Source: Streptomyces apocyni (GTDB taxonomy: Bacteria; Actinomycetota; Actinomycetes; Streptomycetales; Streptomycetaceae). From it: a stretch of DNA of 64,000 bases. Under the pieces are notes generated by a model. It was not told the origin of the DNA. It worked only from the letters and a program-made list of their open reading frames with translations, and did not search any database. A program made the position numbers and the translations under genes. The DNA is taken from positions 1 through 64,000 of the forward strand of contig NZ_WHOM01000056.1 of assembly GCF_009739465.1 (NCBI RefSeq), read 5' to 3'. Below, in pieces: positions 34,200 to 41,433 of the stretch; positions within the stretch are counted from its first letter, which is position 1; each line of letters opens with the position of its first letter.

Positions 34200-34790
34200 A
34201 TGACGGAGCACGCGGCCGACGGCGTCCCGCGCCAGCAGCCTTACAGGGGCAACTACGGCGTTCCGCTGACACCTGCCATGGGAGACAACGGCCACCGAGG
34301 CGACTACGGCGAGCAGTTCGTCCAGGCGCTGGCCGTCGCCGCCAACCTCGACGTCTCGTCGAAACCCTGGCGCGACCGACAGGGTACGGACTGGGAGTTC
34401 GGGCATCCCGGACGCTCCGGCACGATCCGCTTCCCCAAGATCGTCGCGCAGGTGAAGTGCTGGGGCACGCCCAAAGGCGACGACGCGGCGTGGGACTTCC
34501 AGCTCAAGCGGCGCAACTTCAACCTGCTCGCGGGCCGAGGGTGGCAGCATCCCCGTTTCCTGTTCCTGGTGATCGCGCCCTACGAGGTGGCGGACTGGGT
34601 CGATGTGACCCACGACCGGCTTCTGATGCGCAACGCGGCGTACTGGGCCTGCTTCCACGACGAAGAACCTGACGAGACCCGTACGACTGGATACCGTCGG
34701 GTGGCGGTTCCGAAGGCGAACCTGCTGACCGTTGACGCGTTGCACGGACTCTTCAGCGGGGAGTACCGGGAAATGCTGGTGACGTCATGA
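34200..34790 (+). CDS. DUF4365-like putative PD-(D/E)XK nuclease
   Basis: The product has 196 residues. The order E38 (GEQFVQAL), D64 (RDRQGTDWEF) and Q84-x-K86 (IVAQVKCW) fits a PD-(D/E)XK nuclease core of the DUF4365 type, in which glutamine replaces the acidic residue. The N-terminus is short and polar; the C-terminus (TVDALHGLF) fits the DUF4365 ending. It is divergent from drmA and overlaps the next gene as ATGA, so the pair is translationally coupled. Assignment is by motif only. Confidence 0.6.
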   Translation: MTEHAADGVPRQQPYRGNYGVPLTPAMGDNGHRGDYGEQFVQALAVAANLDVSSKPWRDRQGTDWEFGHPGRSGTIRFPKIVAQVKCWGTPKGDDAAWDFQLKRRNFNLLAGRGWQHPRFLFLVIAPYEVADWVDVTHDRLLMRNAAYWACFHDEEPDETRTTGYRRVAVPKANLLTVDALHGLFSGEYREMLVTS

Positions 34791-35977
34791 CGCCGATGAA
34801 CGACACGGAGTTCCGTCAGGCGGGCGAGCTGACACCCGCCCACCTGCTGCGCTATCTGCGCGGCCGAGGCTGGCGCTACATGCGCGACTTCGGTCCGGGG
34901 CGGCTGTGGACCCTGCCGGTCCCGCATGAGCCGGGCCCCGCCTTCGAGGTCCTGGTACCCACCCGTCGGGAGCTGCGCGACTACGCGGAGCGGGTCGTGG
35001 ACGTACTGGAGACCCTGTCGGTGGTCGAGGAGCGCCGTCCCTCTGACGTCCTGCGGGAGATGGCCTTGCCGTCCGCCGACTGGCAGTATCTGCGGCTCAC
35101 ACCGCCCGGCCCCTCTGGTACCGCCCCGCTGGTCGACCTGGTGCCCGCGCTCACGGGGCTGCGCGACCTGATGACCTCGGCGGCGGCCGCCGCCGCGTCC
35201 CCTCAGCCACAACCGGTACAACCTTCGCAGAAGCCACAGCGGGTGAAGGACTTCGTCAGCTCGGTACGGCTCGACCAGACCAGGGTGGGCAGCTACGTCC
35301 TGGCGGCCCACACCCCGCTGCCCGCCGCCCCCGAGGCGGAGCAGCTGTCCCTCGACGGCTCCCCGTCCGCCCCGGAGCCCTTCGAGCGCCTGGTGACCCG
35401 GCGGCTGTACGCCGGACTGTCCTGCGCCCGGCGGGCCGCGGCCACCAGTCTGAGGAACGACTCCCTGGCGGACTTCGACGCCTACACCGTCGCCGGTCTG
35501 TCCGCGAACCTCTGCGAGTCGCTGGTACGGATCGGCGGCGAGGAACAGCGCGGCTTCTCGCTCAGCTTCGCCTGGTCGCCAGAGCTCCCAGTCAATCAGC
35601 GCACACCCCATATCGCCCTGTCGTCGGCAATGCTGACCGTCCTCGAAGAGGGCGCCAAGGACCTCCGCGCCCGCCTGGGCCGCCGCGACGCGCTGGTGGC
35701 CGGGACGGTGGTGCGGCTGCGCCGGGAGCGTCCCTATGAGTGGGGTGACGTCACCGTTCTAGGAGTGCTCCTCACTGAGGACGAGTATGGGATGTACGAG
35801 TACCGGGGCCACCCACGCCGCTTCCGTATGGAACTCAACCCCGCCGACTACGACAAGGCGGCCCTGGCTCACCGTGAACGCCACGAGGTGATGGTGCAGG
35901 GCGACCTGGAGGTTCAGGGAACCTCCGCCCGCCTGCGGCACGTCAGCAGCTTCGTCGTGGGGCACTTCGAGGACTGA
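34787..35977 (+). CDS. Unknown protein partnered with DUF4365-like nuclease
   Basis: The product has 396 residues and I do not recognise a family. Residues 1-120 are a compact alpha/beta part (LRYLRGRGWRYMRDF, VPTRRELRDYAERVVDVLE). A Pro/Gln/Ala linker follows at about 130-150. The C-terminal half (SLADFDAYTVAGLSANLCESLVRI ... VLGVLLTEDEYGMYEYRGHPRRFRMELN) looks like a beta-rich domain. There are no membrane segments or nuclease motifs. Coupling to the nuclease-like gene suggests a partner, sensor or immunity protein. Confidence 0.7.
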   Translation: MTPMNDTEFRQAGELTPAHLLRYLRGRGWRYMRDFGPGRLWTLPVPHEPGPAFEVLVPTRRELRDYAERVVDVLETLSVVEERRPSDVLREMALPSADWQYLRLTPPGPSGTAPLVDLVPALTGLRDLMTSAAAAAASPQPQPVQPSQKPQRVKDFVSSVRLDQTRVGSYVLAAHTPLPAAPEAEQLSLDGSPSAPEPFERLVTRRLYAGLSCARRAAATSLRNDSLADFDAYTVAGLSANLCESLVRIGGEEQRGFSLSFAWSPELPVNQRTPHIALSSAMLTVLEEGAKDLRARLGRRDALVAGTVVRLRRERPYEWGDVTVLGVLLTEDEYGMYEYRGHPRRFRMELNPADYDKAALAHRERHEVMVQGDLEVQGTSARLRHVSSFVVGHFED

Positions 35978-36083
35978 CCAACGGCGTTAACCCGCCGGTA
36001 TACGGCCCAGCGCCGTTGGACGACCACGGGAAGCTCCTGGTTAGCTGGGGTTCGTCAGCGAGCTGAGGGAAGAGAGGTGCCTG

Positions 36084-37415
36084 GTGGAGACGCCCCGTCT
36101 GGAGGAGGTCCGCCTGACCTCCTTCAAGAGCTTCACCGACCAGCGGCTGCCGCTCCGCGACCTCACGGTCATGATCGGCCGTAACGCCAGCGGCAAGTCC
36201 AACGCCCTGGACGCCCTGATGGTCCTGTCCCGCCTCGCCCTGGGCGAGCCCCTGCGCGAGGCCCTGGACAGCACCCGCGTCGGCCAGGAGCAGATCCGGG
36301 GCGGTGCGGCGGGCTGCGCCCCGCTGGGCCAGGACAGCTTTACAGTCGGCTGCCGGGTCCGGCTGGGAGAGGCCGCCTTCGATCTCGATGTCGAGATCGG
36401 GGTCTTCCCAGATGTCCGCGTCCTGAGCGAGCGGCTGACCGCCGTCGAAGGCGTCCGCTACGCCGGGCGCCGGCTGGCCGCGGGTCGACCTCTGCTGACC
36501 AGCGGCGCGGCGCTGGGCGGAGACATCAAAGCGAAGTACTTCAACGGAGGCCGGGGCCCCGACCCGAGCGCGTCCTTCGCCGCGGACCGGCTGCTGACCA
36601 GCCAGATCGCGGTCCGCGTCCCCCTCACCAGCGAGGCCACCCGCCTGGTGCACCAGGCCGCGTCGCATGTGCTGGCGGTACTCCGGGAGGTCTTCCTCCT
36701 GGACCCGGTCCCGCATCTGATGCGGCAGTACGTCAACGCCCGCGACGCCGAACTGCGCCGCAACGCCGAGAACCTCAGCGCCGCCGTGGCCGGGCTGAGC
36801 GAGACGGACCCGGACGCCTTCGACCGGCTCACTAGCCTCATCGCGGGCATGCCCGAGTTCCCGGTCCGGGGCGTGACCAGCGCCGAGACCCCGCTCGGCG
36901 ACGTCCAGCTGGTGCTGCGCGAGGAGGGCTTCCACGGGCGGGTGCACGACGTGCCCGCCCGGCTGCTCAGCGACGGCATGCTCCGCTTCCTCGCCTTCGG
37001 TACGGCCCTGCTGAGCGCGCCCACCGCCAATCGCGGGAACCTGGGACTCGACGCCCAGCGCCATCTGGTCATCGAGGAGATCGAGAACGGTCTCTACCCC
37101 ACGCAGGCCGCCCGTGTGCTCCAGCTCATCAAGGACGAGTCACAGCGCCGCAGCATCGATGTCCTGTTCACCACCCACAGCCCCGCGCTGCTCAACTCCC
37201 TCACCGCGCAGGACCATTCGGGCGTGGTCGTCTGCTCCAGGGACCCGAAGAGCGGCGATTCCAGCCTCACCCCGCTTACCGAACTTCCCGGATACGTGGA
37301 CCTGTTCGCGGCCGGTGACCTGGGTGACGCGGTGACCAAGGACCGGCTGCCCGAGGCGGTACGGCCGCGCGAGCGCGACGTAGCCAGTGTCGAGGACTTC
37401 CTGAGGAGCCTGTGA
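36084..37415 (+). CDS. SMC/ABC-type AAA ATPase (defence-associated)
   Basis: The product has 443 residues. Walker A GRNASGKS (32-39), an ABC-like signature LLSDGMLRF (294-302), Walker B LVIEEIENG (328-336) and an H-loop TTHSPALL (H365) are all in place, with a shorter middle region than in true SMC proteins. Such ATPases act as sensors for toxin or nuclease partners in several defence systems. The GTG at 36084 follows GAGAGG. The PIN nuclease gene begins 5 bases after its stop. Confidence 0.85.
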   Translation: METPRLEEVRLTSFKSFTDQRLPLRDLTVMIGRNASGKSNALDALMVLSRLALGEPLREALDSTRVGQEQIRGGAAGCAPLGQDSFTVGCRVRLGEAAFDLDVEIGVFPDVRVLSERLTAVEGVRYAGRRLAAGRPLLTSGAALGGDIKAKYFNGGRGPDPSASFAADRLLTSQIAVRVPLTSEATRLVHQAASHVLAVLREVFLLDPVPHLMRQYVNARDAELRRNAENLSAAVAGLSETDPDAFDRLTSLIAGMPEFPVRGVTSAETPLGDVQLVLREEGFHGRVHDVPARLLSDGMLRFLAFGTALLSAPTANRGNLGLDAQRHLVIEEIENGLYPTQAARVLQLIKDESQRRSIDVLFTTHSPALLNSLTAQDHSGVVVCSRDPKSGDSSLTPLTELPGYVDLFAAGDLGDAVTKDRLPEAVRPRERDVASVEDFLRSL

Positions 37416-37419
37416 ACCG

Positions 37420-37926
37420 GTGAGCAAGCAGCAGAAGGGGGGCCTGCGGCTGCCGGTCGTCGACTTCCTCGACACGTCTGTCCTCGTGGAGATCCTCGAC
37501 GTACCGTTCCTGAACGACCACCGCGCCGAGGTGCTGGCCGAGATGGACCAGCGGATACGGGACGGGGTCCGCTTCGTCCTGCCCACCGCGACGGTCATCG
37601 AGACCGGCAACCACGTCTTCCAGGTCAAGAACGGCCAGGCCCGGCGCCAGTGCGCGGACCGGTTCATGAGCGCGCTGCGGCAGACCGCCCAGGGCCAGGC
37701 CCCCTGGCGGCTGCACGAGCGCACCTGGGACGCCGCGTTTCTCACGTCCCTCTGCGACGGCGGCAGTACGGCTATGACGCTCACCCAGCACGCCGAGAGC
37801 CAGCTCCTGGGCACCGGCGACCTGAGTATCGTCGCGGAGCGCGACCTGTACGCCTCCAAGGTCCAGGCGAGAGTCCGCATCTGGACCCTGGAGGACACGA
37901 TGAGCACCTGGGCACAGGCGGACTGA
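37420..37926 (+). CDS. PIN-domain nuclease partnered with the ATPase
   Basis: The product has 168 residues. PIN acidic residues are visible: D18 in FLDTSVLVEIL, E61 in VIETGNH, D134 in GTGDLSIV, and possibly D142. PIN proteins are RNases, commonly toxins of toxin-antitoxin systems. No small antitoxin is present; the upstream ATPase may hold that role. AGGAG is 12 bases before the GTG. The stop codon lies inside a hairpin shared with the convergent DUF262 gene. Confidence 0.75.
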   Translation: MSKQQKGGLRLPVVDFLDTSVLVEILDVPFLNDHRAEVLAEMDQRIRDGVRFVLPTATVIETGNHVFQVKNGQARRQCADRFMSALRQTAQGQAPWRLHERTWDAAFLTSLCDGGSTAMTLTQHAESQLLGTGDLSIVAERDLYASKVQARVRIWTLEDTMSTWAQAD

Positions 37927-37979
37927 ACCCGGCGTACAGTCACCCGCGCAGCACTCCGACCGCACGCCGGGGTTCAGTC
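37921..37979. terminator. Hairpin covering both convergent stop codons
   Basis: GACTGAACCCGGCGT (37921-37935) and ACGCCGGGGTTCAGTC (37964-37979) pair with one bulge around a 28-base loop. The arms contain the PIN stop and the DUF262 stop, so it acts for both strands. Confidence 0.65.
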
Positions 37980-40079
37980 CTCGGTACCGTCCACGTCTAG
38001 CAGCCGTGCCAGGTCGGCGGCGGAAAGCCGCTGTCCGGGGTCTGCCACGCCCGTGAAGGAGAACGCCACGCCTTCGGCCCGCAGCAGCTCCAGCGCGTCC
38101 TCGGTCGTCCTGCCGTCCGCCCAGCGGAACCCGTCGGCCACCCGGCCCTCCACCGTCAGCACACGGTGGGGGTTCGGCACCCCCGGCGTGTTGAGCAGAT
38201 GCGTTCCCACGGCCTGGGCGCTCGACCCGATCAGCGCCGCGAGCGCACCGTATGTGGTCCAGGTGCCCTCTTTCATAACCGCCAGCGCCTGATGCAACTG
38301 CCCCCAGTCCCGGCCGCGCTGCACTCTGCCCCCACTCTCGGCAGGGCCCGGCCACACCTTGACCGCCAGCAGCGCGAGTTCGTCGGCTCGGGCGAGTATC
38401 TCCGCCGCTCCCCAGCGGTCGGCGGCGGCGATGCGCCGGTTCATCTCCAGCCCGCTCGCGCGCAGAAGTTCCTGCTTGCGCTCGAAGGGGTGGTTGGAGA
38501 GAGTCGAGTTCACCGCGGTGAGGGTGAGATTGCCCAGCGTGTGCAGCAGGCGTGCGTGCAACTCGCCCGATGTCTCGTCTGCTTCGCACTCCTCGGCGAG
38601 GACCTCAAGCCACTCGGCTCCCGCAGTCTGCGGCATCACATGCTCCATGGTCAGCGCCGCTTTCGTGAAGTCGACCGGCTCAGGGTGTCCGTGTGCTTCC
38701 TCCAGCCGCCGCAGGACGAACTGCCGCAGGGAGCCACCGTGCCCGCCCTTGACGTAGAACGGCGTGTGCCGGATGTGGTCACGCAGTTGGTCGTCATCCG
38801 GCCAGAGGCGCTGGTCGGATGAGAGCACCCGCCGCAGCCCCTCCACCGGAGCCACCCCAACCGGCATCTTCACCGGGACCGACTGGAGGATGCGGCCAAG
38901 ATTGCTGGTTCGAACACCACAGATCAGGCGCCTGACGAGGAAGCTCTCCAGATACGACAGTCCCTGGACCACACCGTGACTGTCCAGCTCGCCCTTCTCC
39001 CGCAGGTCCAGCAACAGCATGACCACACAGTGGGCGGGGCGTGTGTCCCACTCCTCCAGGCGCTTCAGGCACGCACGCACCCCCGAGTCCGGCTCGCGGT
39101 CCGGCTCCAGGACGGCCTTGAGGTGGAAGGCCCGCCGGTGCAGTTCCCTGAGGTACGTCTCGATCTCGTCCTCACCGCCACCACCACGGTTGAACCTCTC
39201 CCGCTGCGCCGTGTACAGGTCCTGGCGACGCACCCCGTCATCGCCGTCGAGGACCAGCTGAAGCCACATGAGGTGCTCAAGGTCGGAGGTCTCCGGGAGC
39301 AGCTCCTGCATGGGCAGCCAGTAGGCCTCGTAGACCCTGTCGGCCCGCCCCGGGAGGCGCATGAATAGGTCGTTGCGCAACAGGTCAGCCTGGCTGAGCC
39401 GCTCGCCCGTGTTGTTGAGGGACTCGAAGATCCGGTGGACGTTGTCCTCCGGGTCCGCCGTGACCGACACCAGGTTCAACCGGGTGGTGATGGCCTGTTC
39501 GATCAGGGCGATCTCCTGCCGGTCTGCTGGGTCGGCCGGGGCCTCCACGGCTTCGAGCCGCCCCCGGAAGAACCGGTAGGCACGACTGACGCGGTCGTCT
39601 CCCGCCGAATGTCCGGACCGGATGCAGGCCGCGTAGGCGGCCCGGTCCGCCTGCGTGGGCAGGAGGCGGAAGAAGTCGTCGCCTTTCTCCCGCTTGTTGA
39701 TCAGGTAGTCCTCGTTGATCCGCTCGGCCGCGTCCGCGTCACGGGCCTCCACATGGTCGCGTATGGCGGCGAGGGCGAGAGAGAGCGTCGTCAGCCGCTG
39801 CTGCCCGTCTACGACGATATGGCGCGGGAAGGTCGCCTCGTGGTCGGGCGAGGGCGCGAGCACGATCGAACCCAGAAAGTGCGCCGTCCCCTCCCGCCCC
39901 TCCTTCAGCATCCGTGCCTGTTCCAGGATGTCCGCCCAGATCTGGAGCAGGTGATTGCGCTCCTCGCCCCGGGGCTTCTGCCGGTCCTGCCAGGTGTAGG
40001 TGCGCTGGTACAGCGGAATCTGGAACTGCTGCGCCCTGCCCTGCATCAGGTTCGCCAGGATCGTCTCCGACGCCTTCAC
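37974..40079 (-). CDS. DUF262-DUF1524 protein (GmrSD/BrxU type) with C-terminal alkyltransferase-like domain
   Basis: The product has 701 residues from the GTG at 40079. DUF262 motifs: IPLYQRTYTW (21-30), VDGQQRLTT (90-98) and FESLNNTGERLSQADLLRN (218-236), forming the NTP-dependent part of GmrS-like enzymes. DUF1524 motifs: MEHVMPQ (478-484) and LGNLTLTAVNSTLSNHPFERK (515-535), an HNH-like nuclease. Residues 593-645 match the DNA-binding domain of O6-alkylguanine transferases (TTYGALAALIGSSAQAVG ... NPHRVLTVEG), but the acceptor cysteine of PCHRV is absent. This resembles a type IV, modified-DNA-targeting restriction enzyme with an added reader domain. Longer upstream frames have no matching start. 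Confidence 0.85.
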   Translation of the reverse strand: MKASETILANLMQGRAQQFQIPLYQRTYTWQDRQKPRGEERNHLLQIWADILEQARMLKEGREGTAHFLGSIVLAPSPDHEATFPRHIVVDGQQRLTTLSLALAAIRDHVEARDADAAERINEDYLINKREKGDDFFRLLPTQADRAAYAACIRSGHSAGDDRVSRAYRFFRGRLEAVEAPADPADRQEIALIEQAITTRLNLVSVTADPEDNVHRIFESLNNTGERLSQADLLRNDLFMRLPGRADRVYEAYWLPMQELLPETSDLEHLMWLQLVLDGDDGVRRQDLYTAQRERFNRGGGGEDEIETYLRELHRRAFHLKAVLEPDREPDSGVRACLKRLEEWDTRPAHCVVMLLLDLREKGELDSHGVVQGLSYLESFLVRRLICGVRTSNLGRILQSVPVKMPVGVAPVEGLRRVLSSDQRLWPDDDQLRDHIRHTPFYVKGGHGGSLRQFVLRRLEEAHGHPEPVDFTKAALTMEHVMPQTAGAEWLEVLAEECEADETSGELHARLLHTLGNLTLTAVNSTLSNHPFERKQELLRASGLEMNRRIAAADRWGAAEILARADELALLAVKVWPGPAESGGRVQRGRDWGQLHQALAVMKEGTWTTYGALAALIGSSAQAVGTHLLNTPGVPNPHRVLTVEGRVADGFRWADGRTTEDALELLRAEGVAFSFTGVADPGQRLSAADLARLLDVDGTED

Positions 40080-40270
40080 TCCACACCCCCGATTCTGGCC
40101 GACGGACCTGCTCCGCCGCCCCTCCCTCACCGACACGCACACCGTATGACACGCCACTGACAGCGACTGAACTGTCCCGCCGTTGTCCTGGCTTGTCCCG
40201 ACTGTCCGGGGTGACGGGCGGGTACGGGTGCGCGTTGGGCAGTGAACGGTACGTCGGAGGTGGGCGCGGT
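40080..40270. promoter_or_regulatory. Divergent promoter region, DUF262 gene and XRE regulator
   Basis: This 191-base gap separates the DUF262 gene from the XRE/DUF397 regulator pair, which start in opposite directions. The only clear element is GGAGG at 40256-40260 ahead of the regulator. Shared control of the two is possible. Confidence 0.5.
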
Positions 40271-41170
40271 ATGGGCATGGACGGTGGCGACGGCGGGGAA
40301 CGTGGGCAGCAGCGGACAGACGGGGCGGCGGGCGCGGCGGACGAGCCCGGCTGGGACGTCGATCCGGACGACGAGATCGCCTCGGTGGTCGAGGCGTTGG
40401 GGCGCCAGCAGAAGCGCTGGCGGGAGAAGCGCGGGCTGAGCGTGGTCGAGTTCGCCGAGGCGGTCGGGTACGGAGAGGACCTCGTCCGGAAGGTGGAGCG
40501 CGGGGCACGCATTCCGAGGCCGGAGTACCTGGACAAGGCGGATGAGGTACTCGGGGCGGGCGGGTTCATCTCGGCGATGAAGGAAGAGATGGCCAAGGCC
40601 CGGTACCCGAAGAAGGTCCGGGAGTTGGCGAAGCTGGAGGAGCGGGCGGTCGAGCTGTCCCTGTACAGCAACCACAACGTGCATGGGCTGTTGCAGACGG
40701 AGGAGTTCGCGCGGGCGCTCTTGGGGACGTGGCGGCCCGCGCTGTCACAGGGCGATCTGGAGCGCGCGGTGGCCGCCCGAATGGCGCGGCAGTCGATCTT
40801 CGACCGCTCGCCCGGCCCCGAACTCAGCTTTGTCCTAGAGGAGGTGACCCTGCGACGGCCTGTAGGTGGGACGATGGTGATGCGTCAGCAGCTCGAACGC
40901 CTCTTGGAGGTGGGCAAGCTTCGGAACGTCGAGATCCAGGTGATGCCCATGGCACGTTGGGACCATCCCGGAACAGCTGGCCTCATCGAGGTCCTGAAGT
41001 TCGGGGACGGAACCGCCGTAGGGCGCTCGGAAGGAGCGTTCGCGAGTCGCCCGGTCTTCAATCTGAGGCAGGTCCGAATCCTTGAGCTGCGGTATGGCAT
41101 CATCCGGGCTCAGGCTCTCCCGCCAGGAGAGTCACTGGCCTTCATCGAACGAATGCTGGGAGAAACATGA
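40271..41170 (+). CDS. WhiJ-like helix-turn-helix regulator (XRE, DUF5753)
   Basis: The product has 299 residues. A Gly/Asp-rich N-terminus is followed by an XRE helix-turn-helix (REKRGLSVVEFAEAVGYGEDLVRKVERGARIPRPEYLDKAD, about residues 56-96) and the DUF5753 effector region (LYSNHNVHGLLQTEEFARALL ... PGTAGLIEVLKFGDGTAVG). GGAGG is 10 bases upstream of the ATG. Such regulators nearly always pair with a DUF397 gene, as here (ATGA overlap). Confidence 0.9.
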   Translation: MGMDGGDGGERGQQRTDGAAGAADEPGWDVDPDDEIASVVEALGRQQKRWREKRGLSVVEFAEAVGYGEDLVRKVERGARIPRPEYLDKADEVLGAGGFISAMKEEMAKARYPKKVRELAKLEERAVELSLYSNHNVHGLLQTEEFARALLGTWRPALSQGDLERAVAARMARQSIFDRSPGPELSFVLEEVTLRRPVGGTMVMRQQLERLLEVGKLRNVEIQVMPMARWDHPGTAGLIEVLKFGDGTAVGRSEGAFASRPVFNLRQVRILELRYGIIRAQALPPGESLAFIERMLGET

Positions 41171-41376
41171 TCCACAAGGCCGCTGCCGGGGACGCGTCCG
41201 AGCTGGAGTGGTTCAAGAGCAGCTTCAGCAGCAGCAGCGACCCCAATGACTGCGTCGAGGTCGCTACCGCCCCCGGCACGATCCACGTCCGCGACTCCAA
41301 GAACGTACGGGGTCCCCGGCTGGCGTTCGCCCCTGCCGCCTGGGGCGACTTCGTGGCGTACGCCTCCGAAGACTGA
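41167..41376 (+). CDS. DUF397 small partner protein
   Basis: The product has 69 residues with the standard DUF397 layout: LEWFKSSFSSSSDPNDCVEVA near the N-terminus, then VRDSKN and a final WGDFVAY. It is coupled to the XRE gene upstream by a 4-base overlap. DUF397 proteins are thought to modulate their paired regulator. Confidence 0.92.
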   Translation: MIHKAAAGDASELEWFKSSFSSSSDPNDCVEVATAPGTIHVRDSKNVRGPRLAFAPAAWGDFVAYASED

Positions 41377-41392
41377 GCCTCACCCCTTCGAT

Positions 41393-41423
41393 CCCCGCGT
41401 CCTGGCCACTTCCGGGAGCGGGG
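41393..41423. terminator. Hairpin between DUF397 gene and drmMI
   Basis: CCCCGC (41393-41398) and GCGGGG (41418-41423) flank a 19-base loop between convergent genes; additional TCC/GGA pairing is possible. Confidence 0.4.
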
Positions 41424-41433
41424 CGCGTCGCGG

